Assembly (NCBI GenBank): GCA_947648875.1
Contig: CANSPM010000035.1
Location: 1-42,007, forward strand
DNA: 42,007 bases
Reading direction: 5' to 3'
Source: an uncultured Lachnospiraceae bacterium
Lineage (GTDB): Bacteria; Bacillota; Clostridia; Lachnospirales; Lachnospiraceae
A program made the position numbers and the translations under genes. The notes beneath the pieces were generated by a model that saw only the letters and a list, made by a program, of their open reading frames with translations, did not search any database and was not told the DNA's origin. Shown piece after piece: positions 8,535-16,260 of this stretch (within the stretch, counting starts at the first letter, position 1; each line of letters opens with the position of its first letter).

Positions 8535-9112
8535 GGCGCAGCCTCCCCAAAGGCCGGAACACTTTCGCCGCCGCACTCCGTCCCTTCTTCCGGCAGGGCT
8601 ATATCTCCCTCTATCTCCATGTTCTGCTCCTGCTGGGTTTCCGGAGGGGCCATGGCTTCTCCCTCCAGGAAAGCAGCCTGGTTCTCAGATTCCGATTCTT
8701 CCTTGCCTTCGTACAGATCATAATCAAAGTCCTGTTCCGGCGCATCTACATCCGACCCCTCAAGCACAGTTGCCACACCCTCCAGATCCGCCTCCTTTTC
8801 CGGCCTGATTGCATCTTTCACAGTTTGTACCACGCCTGTCTCCCATATGTCTCTGATCGTATCCGCCGGGCTACAGGCTGTCAGAGCGCTGCATACGGAG
8901 ACGGAGATTCCCGCCACCGCCACGGCTTTGCCCAAGCCCTGGCGAATAGCCAGCTCCCGCTCCAGACAGCGCAGCTCCGACTCGCATTTTGGACATGTCC
9001 CCCTGCACTCTCCCTGATATGTACACTGAGACACCACATAGGGGATATCGTTTTCCCAGGCGATCTGTCTGCGTATTTCCTTCAATGCCTTACAAATTTC
9101 TTTCCCTTTCAC
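8531..9112 (-). CDS. Cys4-motif protein coupled to a radical SAM enzyme, function unknown
   Basis: This 193-residue protein starts at a GTG (9112) with an ideal AGGAGG eight bases upstream. Residues 1-60 form a charged helical domain with a C30-x5-C36-x3-C40-x2-C43 cluster (CTYQGECRGTCPKC), suited to zinc or Fe-S binding. I recall similar N-termini (MKGKxIC...) in uncharacterised proteins of Firmicutes and Bacteroidetes. Residues ~60-82 are hydrophobic/small and include C74 and C80; this could be a weak membrane or lipobox-like segment, but it is internal. The C-terminal ~110 residues are acidic, rich in Glu/Pro/Gly/Ala and predicted disordered. Its stop overlaps the radical SAM start (ATGA). 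It could be a substrate, an iron-sulfur partner or a scaffold; no function is assigned. Confidence 0.75.
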   Translation of the reverse strand: MKGKEICKALKEIRRQIAWENDIPYVVSQCTYQGECRGTCPKCESELRCLERELAIRQGLGKAVAVAGISVSVCSALTACSPADTIRDIWETGVVQTVKDAIRPEKEADLEGVATVLEGSDVDAPEQDFDYDLYEGKEESESENQAAFLEGEAMAPPETQQEQNMEIEGDIALPEEGTECGGESVPAFGEAAP

Positions 9113-9145
9113 TTCTCTGCCCTCCTGGTTTGATTGCTACATCTC

Positions 9146-9183
9146 CGTTACGCAATGGCCTTCAATGGTAATGTCCCTTCGCC
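9146..9183. repeat. Degenerate copy of the 49-bp repeat found at 15.7-15.9 kb
   Basis: This stretch matches roughly three quarters of the positions of the first 38 bases of the repeat copies at 15741 and 15874, and both share the block GTCCCTTCG. It lies in the leader between the Cys4 gene and the sortase gene. Confidence 0.4.
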
Positions 9184-9300
9184 ATACACGTACCTTCGGC
9201 AACGCGCTGTATTATATTTTGTGTCTTCTTACCATCTGTCAGAATCTTTTGGTAAATCGTTACAAATAAAATTAATATTTCTTATATTTTTCTAAACTTA

Positions 9301-9330
9301 TTGCAATATCCCTGCTGTTTATCGTATAAT
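9301..9330 (+). promoter_or_regulatory. Promoter of the sortase gene, likely leaderless
   Basis: TTGCAA (9301-9306) and TATAAT (9325-9330) are 18 bases apart. The sortase ATG at 9337 begins seven bases after the -10, where transcription would normally start. There is no Shine-Dalgarno sequence before the ATG. Confidence 0.6.
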
Positions 9331-9336
9331 GAAGCC

Positions 9337-10218
9337 ATGAAAAAGACTGCGAAAACACTGTTTATCATTTTAGTCATACTGGGAATATGTTGTTTGTCTG
9401 TCGCGGGGGGAATCCTCTTGTACCGATATCAGTCGGACAGGCAGTCCCGGGAAACCCTGGAGGCCCTACGCGCCTCCGCCGAAAACTACTTATCTGTAGA
9501 GCCTCCTGGGGAGGAACCGCTGCGCCCCCTTCCGGACTCCGCAGCGGAGGTCCCCCCCTCCGGAGAGGAGGAGGCACAAAGCACGCCTGCGCCCACTGCC
9601 ACACCGGAGCCACTGGAAAATCCCTATCAGGACAGTTTCCTGGCCAATGAGGATATGGCCGCCTGGTTGGTGGTGCCAGACACCCGTATAGACTATCCCG
9701 TCATGTGGACTCCCCGTGACGAGAACTACTATCTCCGCAGAGGCTTTGACGGTCAGGCCGACCAGAATGGCTGTCTGATTCTGGACACGGACAGCTGCGT
9801 AGACCCCATAACCACCAACTTGATTATACACGGTCACAACATGAAATCGGGTGCCATGTTCGGTGATCTGGACAAATACCGGGAAGAGTCCTTTTTTCAG
9901 GATCACCGGGTAATGTATCTACACACAAAAGATGGTCTGCGCACCTATGAGGTAATCGCTGTTTTTCGGTCTCAGGTATTCAAAAAGACCGATCAGGTTT
10001 TTAAGTTTTACCAGTTTTTCCAGGCTGACACCCAGGAAGAGTTCGATGATTTTTATACCAATATCAAAGAATTGTCCCTGTATGACACCGGGGTCACGGC
10101 GGAATTTGGAGACCGCTTCCTGACTCTTTCCACCTGCTCCTATCATGTGGACCGCGGGCGGTTTGTGGTGGTAGCGCGGGAAACCGGATGCGAGAGCATA
10201 TATGCTCCCTTCCACTGA
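9337..10218 (+). CDS. srtB: Class B sortase
   Basis: This 293-residue membrane transpeptidase cleaves sorting signals and attaches surface proteins to peptidoglycan. An N-terminal anchor (residues ~7-30, LFIILVILGICCLSVAGGILLY) is followed by a Pro/Glu-rich linker and the sortase barrel. The catalytic His is in HGHNM (H167), Cys is C267 in TLSTCSY, and Arg is R275 in GRFVVVA. DTRIDYPVMW and the helix inserted before the Cys are class B features. ATG at 9337 is chosen because upstream residues in the longer frame overlap the promoter. The probable substrate is encoded 102 bases downstream on the same strand, as is usual for dedicated class B sortases. Confidence 0.9.
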   Translation: MKKTAKTLFIILVILGICCLSVAGGILLYRYQSDRQSRETLEALRASAENYLSVEPPGEEPLRPLPDSAAEVPPSGEEEAQSTPAPTATPEPLENPYQDSFLANEDMAAWLVVPDTRIDYPVMWTPRDENYYLRRGFDGQADQNGCLILDTDSCVDPITTNLIIHGHNMKSGAMFGDLDKYREESFFQDHRVMYLHTKDGLRTYEVIAVFRSQVFKKTDQVFKFYQFFQADTQEEFDDFYTNIKELSLYDTGVTAEFGDRFLTLSTCSYHVDRGRFVVVARETGCESIYAPFH

Positions 10219-10320
10219 TTCTTACGTATGAGACACCAGCCTCCCCACCGATATACGGTACACTGTGAGGACAGGCAACATCGCTTCATATTAACTATGC
10301 ATAAAACAGGAGGTAAAAAC

Positions 10321-11247
10321 ATGAGAAAACTGAAAAACATTGTTTCATTGTTGGCGGCGGCCGCCATGCTGTTTCTGGCACCCTTTACAAAAGAATTGCA
10401 GGTATCTGCGGCGGAACCAGTCACTTACTCTCTGAAATATGTGGAGGACAAGGGAGAATGGCGTTACCATGTAGGTGCATGGGATGACAACAATTCCGGT
10501 CACAGAGAACTATACTATCTACAGCAGTCCATTAAGGACGGCGACATACTTGTCATCGAGGGGGGGGAACACAGTCTGAATCTGGAAGTGCCGGTCAGTC
10601 TGAAAAATGTTACCTTTAACCACTCCCATCAGGCTGTCATCACTGCCAAAAGCGTGGAAAACGTTTATGTGCTCCGGGACAGTGTGGGCGTTGTCAACGG
10701 AGATGTGACCAATGCCCATGTGTATGACAATGCAGTGGCAAATTTTAACAATAACGTAACCAACCTGTTTATCACCAAGGAGCGCAGCGGCGAACAGACC
10801 ATCGCCGTGGTGGGCACTGTAGCCTACGTAAGGACCGGAGACGCTGAGAAGATATATAACGAGCTCTACAATTTTCAGGCCAACTCCTTCCGACAGGAAG
10901 AGGGTATTTTGAAAACGGATGCCAGCAAGTTCAGTATTGTCCCTGCTGTTGTTTCACCGATTGTGCCTGTAGATCCGACTGTTACCGCTCCGGTAGTGCC
11001 TGTAGTTCCTGGAACTACAATTCCGGAAACGGTAGTTCCAGGAACTACCGATCCCACGGCTGTAGCGCCGGTTGTCCCTACGCTCCCGGTTGCTCCCGTG
11101 GCACCTGTGGTTCCGGTTCCGCCCGCCGACAGTCTGTATGACGATGTGCCCCAAACCGGCGAGCCCCTATTCTTCCCCGGATTCCTGGTTGCCGGCGCCG
11201 GCCTCTGCTTTGGCGGCGCATATCTGATAAAAAGAAGAAGTGCTTAG
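10321..11247 (+). CDS. Sortase-anchored surface protein with PQTG sorting signal
   Basis: This 308-residue protein has a signal peptide (residues 1-31, cleavage near VSAAEP). A ~170-residue domain follows whose short repeating turns (VYVLRD, VVNGDVTNAHVYDNAVANFNNNV) suggest a beta-solenoid. Next is a Val/Pro/Thr repeat stalk (~residues 215-270, units like VVPGTT and PVAPVVPV). The C-terminal sorting signal VPQTGE (from ~276) precedes a hydrophobic stretch and the KRRSA tail. The ATG at 10321 has AGGAGG seven bases upstream. It is the likely substrate of the adjacent class B sortase; VPQTG fits the relaxed xPxTG motifs of clostridial class B enzymes. A run of eight G residues lies in the coding sequence (10560-10567). 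Confidence 0.85.
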   Translation: MRKLKNIVSLLAAAAMLFLAPFTKELQVSAAEPVTYSLKYVEDKGEWRYHVGAWDDNNSGHRELYYLQQSIKDGDILVIEGGEHSLNLEVPVSLKNVTFNHSHQAVITAKSVENVYVLRDSVGVVNGDVTNAHVYDNAVANFNNNVTNLFITKERSGEQTIAVVGTVAYVRTGDAEKIYNELYNFQANSFRQEEGILKTDASKFSIVPAVVSPIVPVDPTVTAPVVPVVPGTTIPETVVPGTTDPTAVAPVVPTLPVAPVAPVVPVPPADSLYDDVPQTGEPLFFPGFLVAGAGLCFGGAYLIKRRSA

Positions 11248-11265
11248 ATTTTCTGCACCGCTTCA

Positions 11266-11298
11266 AAGGGTCAGACCCCACGGCGAGGTCTGACCCTT
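11266..11298. terminator. Bidirectional terminator between the surface protein and the deacetylase
   Basis: A perfect 12-base stem (AAGGGTCAGACC, 11266-11277, with 11287-11298) has a nine-base loop, followed on plus by a T-rich stretch. It separates the plus-strand sortase unit from the minus-strand deacetylase gene. Confidence 0.85.
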
Positions 11299-11381
11299 CT
11301 TTATTGATAACGATGAATCTGTATCTTCTTGCCTCCAAAAGAGCCAACCGGCATGACAGAATTTGACTCCTTTTTCATTCA

Positions 11382-12233
11382 TTACGGAATAAGATCTGAC
11401 AAAGGTTTAAAAGTATATCCCATCTCCTCCCATTTCGTCAAAAGTTCATCCATGATCTCCCCGTTGGTCTGGGAAGTGCTATGTAAAAGTACGATAGCTC
11501 CGGGATGTATCCGGGACAGCAGCTTATCAAAAGCCTCCTCGTGGGTGGGCTGCTTATCCTGATACCAGTCCACATAAGCCAGACTCCAGAAGAAGGTGGC
11601 ATACCCCATATCCTTTGCCATCTTTAGATTCTCTGTGCTATACTTCCCCTGAGGCGGTCTGTAGTAGGCTGTCATCTCCTGTCCTGTGATCTCCTTATAA
11701 AGAGCCGCCGCGTCGTTCATCTCCTTGGCAAAGGCTTCCCTGTCGGAAATACTGGACATATCCGGGTGATGATAGGTGTGATTGCCCACGGTATGACCCT
11801 CGGCCACCATCCTTTTCACCAGTTCCGGTGCCGACTCCAGATAGTGCCCCACCACAAAGAACGTGGCAGTGGCATTGTGCTTTTTCAGCGCGTCCAATAT
11901 GGGCTCTGTGTTGCCGTTCTCATAACCTGCGTCAAAGGTCAGGTAGATCACCTTATCCTGGGCGTTCCCCACATAATAGGCATTGTACTTGGCCAGTTCA
12001 GCTGCGGATACATTGCCGCTGGGCTGGCTGCCCTCGTCCCCAAAACCCAGCCCCCAGTTCTCCGGCGAATGCGCTATGGCGGAGCTTGCCGTCACCCTGT
12101 GGGTGGCGGCCCCCACCGCTCTTCCCAGCAGAAACATGGCCAGCAGAAACACTGCTGTCAGCGCTATTCTGGGATAATCAACCTTCTTCCAGTCCACATC
12201 CCTCCAACTAAAATTTTTCATTTTCTCCAGCAT
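11382..12233 (-). CDS. Polysaccharide deacetylase, PdaA-like
   Basis: This protein of about 283 residues has an N-terminal membrane anchor (IALTAVFLLAMFLLGRAVGAA, residues ~26-46) and an extracytoplasmic NodB domain of carbohydrate esterase family 4. Visible motifs are TFDAGYE (catalytic Asp), HTYHHPD (metal-binding His pair), RPPQGKYS and the late LLHSTSQ. The pattern VIYLTFDAGYENGNTEPILD is typical of the PdaA branch, which de-N-acetylates muramic acid during spore-cortex delta-lactam formation. A vegetative peptidoglycan role is also possible. The second ATG (12233) has better spacing from AGGAG than the first (12236). It lies 36 bases after the FUSC-like gene. Confidence 0.85.
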   Translation of the reverse strand: MLEKMKNFSWRDVDWKKVDYPRIALTAVFLLAMFLLGRAVGAATHRVTASSAIAHSPENWGLGFGDEGSQPSGNVSAAELAKYNAYYVGNAQDKVIYLTFDAGYENGNTEPILDALKKHNATATFFVVGHYLESAPELVKRMVAEGHTVGNHTYHHPDMSSISDREAFAKEMNDAAALYKEITGQEMTAYYRPPQGKYSTENLKMAKDMGYATFFWSLAYVDWYQDKQPTHEEAFDKLLSRIHPGAIVLLHSTSQTNGEIMDELLTKWEEMGYTFKPLSDLIP

Positions 12234-12269
12234 CATAACTCCTGATACTTTTTTTAGCTAATATATGTA

Positions 12270-12938
12270 CTATCGGTGAAAAAAAGACCTTTTAGTCTTC
12301 CGCTCCCGATCCAGGCCAAACCAGCGCTCCAGTCTGCTTCTGGGGAGAAAATAGTTTACCACAAGCGCAATGACCACACCTACCCCGGTATCCAGCATGC
12401 GGTGAATGGCATAGTCTATATGATGCGCAGGCGTATTAAACAGAATGATGCACAGCACCACGCCCCCCGGCTGTACGCCCCCCGGCCAGTGAAACAGCAC
12501 ACACATGGAGATCAGGGCAATAATCCCCAAAAATACCATGGGAAGGCGCAGCCAATAGCATCCTTCAGGATATGCCGCATGTTCCAGCCAATATAGCCCC
12601 AGTCCGATGAAACCGCCAATAACAGTGCCAAAAAAACGGTTTCCCCCACTGCGACGAGATTCCTCCATATCAGCGCCCATGCCGAAGATGGCACCAATAC
12701 AGGCAAATGTAGGATTACTGTTCGGCAGGAAGGCGTAAATCAAAGCCGTGAACGCCGCTGCCAGAGCAGTCTTTATACTTCTGAAACCCAGTCCGGGAAT
12801 GGGTGCATGCACCGGATTATGCAGTTCGGTGTGGCTCTGTACGGCCCGTTCCTCCACACCTTGCCCCGTCTGCTCTTCCGAACTCTGCATGATCCGTTCC
12901 TCCACTTCTTGTCCTGTTTGCTCTCCCGAACTCCGCAT
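12270..12938 (-). CDS. FUSC/aromatic acid exporter-family membrane protein
   Basis: This 222-residue integral membrane protein has about five hydrophobic segments, including ALAAAFTALIYAFLP, LPMVFLGIIALISMCVLF and GVVIALVVNYFLP. The NSNPTFACIGAIFGMG and GNRFFGTVIGGFIGLGLYW patterns match the membrane half of the FUSC/ArAE (DUF939-like) family, thought to export aromatic or other small acids. The C-terminal soluble domain of long family members is absent. The ATG at 12938 has GGAGGAG upstream. The first 32 residues are a near-perfect duplication of a 16-residue hydrophilic unit (RSSGEQTGQEVEERI / QSSEEQTGQGVEERA). It lies between the cysteine desulfidase and deacetylase genes. Confidence 0.72.
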   Translation of the reverse strand: MRSSGEQTGQEVEERIMQSSEEQTGQGVEERAVQSHTELHNPVHAPIPGLGFRSIKTALAAAFTALIYAFLPNSNPTFACIGAIFGMGADMEESRRSGGNRFFGTVIGGFIGLGLYWLEHAAYPEGCYWLRLPMVFLGIIALISMCVLFHWPGGVQPGGVVLCIILFNTPAHHIDYAIHRMLDTGVGVVIALVVNYFLPRSRLERWFGLDRERKTKRSFFHR

Positions 12939-13002
12939 GTTTCACTCCTCCAATCCTTGCGCAGTCTGCCTTATACCCACAATACACCGGCACCCTTCCC
13001 GT

Positions 13003-14274
13003 TTACTCCAACATCATCTTTATAATCTCCTTATCTGTCTGGTGCATGCCAACTTTTCCGATATATCCCACACAGCTTATCGTCTCGCCGGTATCCTCCT
13101 TCAAAATTCCGGTGTATGCCTCGTACTCCTTGTTTTGCATGGCCAGATAATGCGCCATCATGGACGCGTCCAGACTGGACGCAATCTTAGCCGCACAGGA
13201 AATCTTGGCTCCGTCACAGATGATGCCGGGAATGTTGGCAAGTGTGTTGTCAATCGTGGCCTTTATCTGTGAAATCGTTCCTCCCGCCATATAGGTGATG
13301 GCCGCCGCCGACGCGCAGGACGCGGAGACAGCCCCGCAGAAAGCCGAAAGTTTTCCGATAAACTCTTTCTGATAAATCGTGAGAAGACTGGAAAAAGCCA
13401 GGGAACGGTACAATTTTTCCGTGGGGATATTTTTCTCCCGGGCGTAAACAATCACCGGAACCGAGGAGGCGATCCCCTGGTTGCCGCTGCCCGAATTGAT
13501 AATAACCGGCATATCGCAGCCCCCCATACGGGCCTCCGACGCGGCGGCCGCGAACGCCTTCATACGGGTAACCACCCCGTCCGCATACGCTCCGCGGATT
13601 ACGCGACCGATTCCTATGCCGTAATCCCCGGAAATTCCCTCATAGGCTATGTCCATATTATAACGGATCTGGCGCTCATAGACATCCCGGATCAGAGACA
13701 GTTCCACCTCGTCGGCAAAGTTTTTGATGGTCTCCAAAGTAAGTTTGGAGCGGTCCGTAGAGTAACCTCTGTCCGCCAGTTCCCTTGCCTTTTCAAAGAT
13801 CACTGCACCGTCCCGGACGATGGAGACCACATTGGTATGCGTATGTCTCACCTCAACTCCCACCGTATGACCTGCCGCCGAAAGCTCTATGATAAAGTGA
13901 AGGGGTATCTCGGAGTCCAGAAACTCCACCTTGCAGCATCCTTTTGCCAAAAGTTCTCTGGTGCGGGTCCGCTGTGCCTCTCCGGCTTTTTCCAGCACTT
14001 CCATACCCGCGGCGGCATCTCCCGCAAGAGCGCCCAGAATACAGGCGGTCTCTATACCTGTCAGCCCGCCGGAATTGGGTATGGTGACACAGCGCACGTT
14101 TTTAATCATATTTCCGGAACACCGGGCCGTGATCCTCTCCGGCTCGCCGCCCAGGACCTCTCTCCCTCTGGCGGCCGCGTAGGCCAGGGCAATGGGTTCC
14201 GTGCATCCCATGGCCGGAACCAGTTCTTCCCTGATAATGCTTATAAACTCGTCCTGCAATTCTTTTTTCAACAT
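13003..14274 (-). CDS. L-cysteine desulfidase family protein (UPF0597/YhaM-like)
   Basis: This 423-residue cytoplasmic protein matches the CdsB/YhaM family, oxygen-sensitive Fe-S enzymes that split L-cysteine into pyruvate, ammonia and sulfide (some relatives act on other amino acids). Recognisable segments are VPAMGCTEPIALAYAAA near the N-terminus with a likely cluster-binding Cys, the SGNMIKNV and PNSGG motifs, INSGSGNQG in the middle, and GVICDGAKISCAAKIA-type residues (ICDGAKISCAAKIAS) near the C-terminus with two further Cys. The ATG at 14274 has GGAGAG nine bases upstream; the longer frame begins with TTG. It starts 35 bases after dgt and is probably co-transcribed. Confidence 0.87.
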   Translation of the reverse strand: MLKKELQDEFISIIREELVPAMGCTEPIALAYAAARGREVLGGEPERITARCSGNMIKNVRCVTIPNSGGLTGIETACILGALAGDAAAGMEVLEKAGEAQRTRTRELLAKGCCKVEFLDSEIPLHFIIELSAAGHTVGVEVRHTHTNVVSIVRDGAVIFEKARELADRGYSTDRSKLTLETIKNFADEVELSLIRDVYERQIRYNMDIAYEGISGDYGIGIGRVIRGAYADGVVTRMKAFAAAASEARMGGCDMPVIINSGSGNQGIASSVPVIVYAREKNIPTEKLYRSLAFSSLLTIYQKEFIGKLSAFCGAVSASCASAAAITYMAGGTISQIKATIDNTLANIPGIICDGAKISCAAKIASSLDASMMAHYLAMQNKEYEAYTGILKEDTGETISCVGYIGKVGMHQTDKEIIKMMLE

Positions 14275-14309
14275 ATCCGTTTTCTCTCCATATGTAATCC
14301 GCAATCTCT

Positions 14310-15722
14310 TTACGCGATGCCGCTCAGTTCCTGATACAGTCGCTTGGCGTAGCTGTCCGTCATGCCGCAGATAGAATCCGTCACCAGCAAAAGACGCAGG
14401 TACAGCTTTTCCTCCGGACTCTTTTCCCTGCTGTAATACCGGTAAATCGCTTTGTAGTTGTCGGAGACCAGCGCCATGAGCTTAGTTTGAACCGCTGTCA
14501 TGGGCTGACCGCTGTCATACACTATAGCGGCATCCACAAAGCGCTCCAGCAAAAAGTCCAGAATAGTCTCTGCGGCGATCTCCAGTTTGTAGATCGGCTC
14601 CGAGGTAAAGGCATAGCGATAAGCGATATCTCCCAGAGCGATTGCCAGTTTGGCCCGATCTTCCCCTGTCAGCAGTTCCCTTCCACACGTGCCCCCCATA
14701 ATCTCCCAGTAATCCTGCGCGAAACGATCTGTGGCGCAGGCCAGCAGTTCCCCCTGTATTCTAACAATCCAATTCTGCACCGCATAAACCTCCGGATTGG
14801 ACACCTCCCGCTCCTGGCCCCTTTGATATCTCTTCTCCAACGCCTCCACCAGCTGATCATACTTCTCTCCTGCCTCCAGCTTCTTTCCACAGGCTCGCAG
14901 TTCCGCCACCAGCTGACGGTATGTAATACACCCCTTTTTAAACGCGTCCTCCACATCCGCCGTCCGGTAGGCGATATCGTCCGCCGCCTCCAGCGCGAAG
15001 GCCAATGGATGCCTATGTCCCTTGGTGCCCAGGGTCTGCTGGATTTGTTCAAACAGGTCCTTTTCCGCATAATAGTAGCCCATTTTTTTGGTGCGGATAT
15101 CTCCGCTTTTCCCGTCTATTTCCAGAGACGAGACCGGGTATTTGATAATGGTGCCCAGCAATGCCTGGGTTAAATTCATGCCGTGCTCATCCACCAGATA
15201 GTGGAGCTTGGTAACCAGCCGCAGTGCCTGGGTATTGCCCTCAAACTCATAAAAATCTGCCTGCATCTGCGGACACAGCCACTCTGTCAGGGGCCTGTCC
15301 CCCAGCGTAAGGCGCCCCATATGCTCCCGAAACCACTGCCGGATCACCGTTTCCCCAAAATGCCCAAAGGGAGGGTTTCCTATATCGTGCAGCAGCCCGG
15401 CACATTGCAGAATGTCGCAAATATATCCCTGGTACTCCGGTCTGAAAGCCGGGTCTTTCACTTCCTGCAAAATCTTCCGCGAGATATTCTGTCCCAGGGA
15501 TTTGCCAAAGGAAGATACTTCCAGCGAATGGGTGAGCCTGGTGCGGATAAAATCGCTCCTGTCCAGCGGAAATACCTGGGTTTTATCCTGTAACCGCCGG
15601 AAAGAGGCGCTGCCGATAATTCGATGATAGTCTTTCTCATATTCGGTTCGCAGATCCCCCGCCCCGGCTCTTGCACGCACTGGCCGTATCCGCTCGTCGC
15701 ATAGCAGTCTGTCCCACTCCAT
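14310..15722 (-). CDS. dgt: Deoxyguanosinetriphosphate triphosphohydrolase-like HD protein
   Basis: This 470-residue HD-superfamily enzyme hydrolyses dGTP (or other dNTPs) to the deoxynucleoside and tripolyphosphate. Family motifs are SASFRRLQDKTQVFPL, RTRLTHSLEVSSFG (first metal His) and GLLHDIGNPPFGHFGE (HD pair). The later ALEAADDIAYRTADVEDAFKKG segment contains the final metal Asp. The length is normal for the long dgt class. The ATG at 15722 has GGAGG seven bases upstream. The leader contains two copies of a 49-bp repeat flanking an inverted repeat. Confidence 0.92.
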   Translation of the reverse strand: MEWDRLLCDERIRPVRARAGAGDLRTEYEKDYHRIIGSASFRRLQDKTQVFPLDRSDFIRTRLTHSLEVSSFGKSLGQNISRKILQEVKDPAFRPEYQGYICDILQCAGLLHDIGNPPFGHFGETVIRQWFREHMGRLTLGDRPLTEWLCPQMQADFYEFEGNTQALRLVTKLHYLVDEHGMNLTQALLGTIIKYPVSSLEIDGKSGDIRTKKMGYYYAEKDLFEQIQQTLGTKGHRHPLAFALEAADDIAYRTADVEDAFKKGCITYRQLVAELRACGKKLEAGEKYDQLVEALEKRYQRGQEREVSNPEVYAVQNWIVRIQGELLACATDRFAQDYWEIMGGTCGRELLTGEDRAKLAIALGDIAYRYAFTSEPIYKLEIAAETILDFLLERFVDAAIVYDSGQPMTAVQTKLMALVSDNYKAIYRYYSREKSPEEKLYLRLLLVTDSICGMTDSYAKRLYQELSGIA

Positions 15723-15740
15723 GGAAATTCCTCCTAATTA

Positions 15741-15922
15741 AATCGCTGCGCGATGGCTCTAAAGTGTAAAGTCCCTTCGGCTCACCCTTATGAGAGAAAC
15801 TTTCATTTGATAACGCATTCATGAAACTTCCTCTCGTGCGCCTTCGCGACTTTACCTCCCATCTCTGTATCCCAATCGCTGCGCGATGGCTCTAAAGTGT
15901 AAAATCCCTTCGGCTCACCCTT
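15741..15922. repeat. Paired 49-bp direct repeats flanking an imperfect inverted repeat
   Basis: Copy 1 (15741-15789) and copy 2 (15874-15922) differ at one base (G at 15771, A at the matching site in copy 2). Between and partly inside them, TAAAGTC...GAGAGAAACTTTCAT pairs imperfectly with ATGAAACTTCCTCTC...GACTTTA (about 15767-15855), so the unit can fold into one long hairpin. Copy 2 touches the stop codon of the FakA-C-like gene, and copy 1 ends 19 bases from the dgt start. A degenerate relative lies at 9146-9183. Confidence 0.75.
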
Positions 15923-16179
15923 TATCCCTGTAGCCCCCTGGCCTGGCGGTCCATATCTTCCACCACTATATCATATATTTCTCCCAGGCCCGCACAGTAT
16001 TCCAGTACCTGCCACGGCTCGTTGGTGTGAAAATGAATCTTTATCAATTCTTCATCTCCCACCGCCAGCAGGCAATCCCCCCTAAAATGCTCAGTGATAT
16101 AGTCATTGATGGCATCCTCGTCCAGGTCATGCCCCTCGATCAACAACTGTGTGTCATAGCGATATTCCAAAGTTTCCAT
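15922..16179 (-). CDS. Stand-alone FakA C-terminal-like small protein
   Basis: This 85-residue protein resembles the C-terminal part of the fatty-acid kinase/dihydroxyacetone-kinase-related family (FakA/YloV). The matches are YDTQLLIEGHDLDEDAI, the GDCLLAVGDEELIKIHFHT block (equivalent to GDSLVVVGDDDLVKVHVHT), and EIYDIVVEDMDRQARG. The ATP-binding DhaL kinase domain is absent, so it cannot be a kinase alone. Adding a regulatory or DegV-binding function is inference. The start at 16179 has AGGAGG six bases upstream, so it is a translated gene rather than debris. It follows the MATE gene by 81 bases. Confidence 0.7.
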   Translation of the reverse strand: METLEYRYDTQLLIEGHDLDEDAINDYITEHFRGDCLLAVGDEELIKIHFHTNEPWQVLEYCAGLGEIYDIVVEDMDRQARGLQG

Positions 16180-16260
16180 AATGGACCTCCTGTTTTAAAG
16201 TCGCGGATTTCCCGCATAGCTGTGGAGCGCCGGACCGCTCCAAAAACGCTGAGAGCAGAT

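Noticed and set aside
8531..9112. Reading the Cys4 protein as a lipoprotein because of the TAC-S segment near residues 78-81
   Set aside because: The Cys is 80 residues from the start after a charged Cys4 domain, so it cannot be a normal signal peptidase II site.
16223..16242. Seven-base hairpin upstream of the MATE stop region, considered as a terminator
   Set aside because: On the minus strand the T-run precedes rather than follows the stem, and there is no plus-strand gene to terminate.
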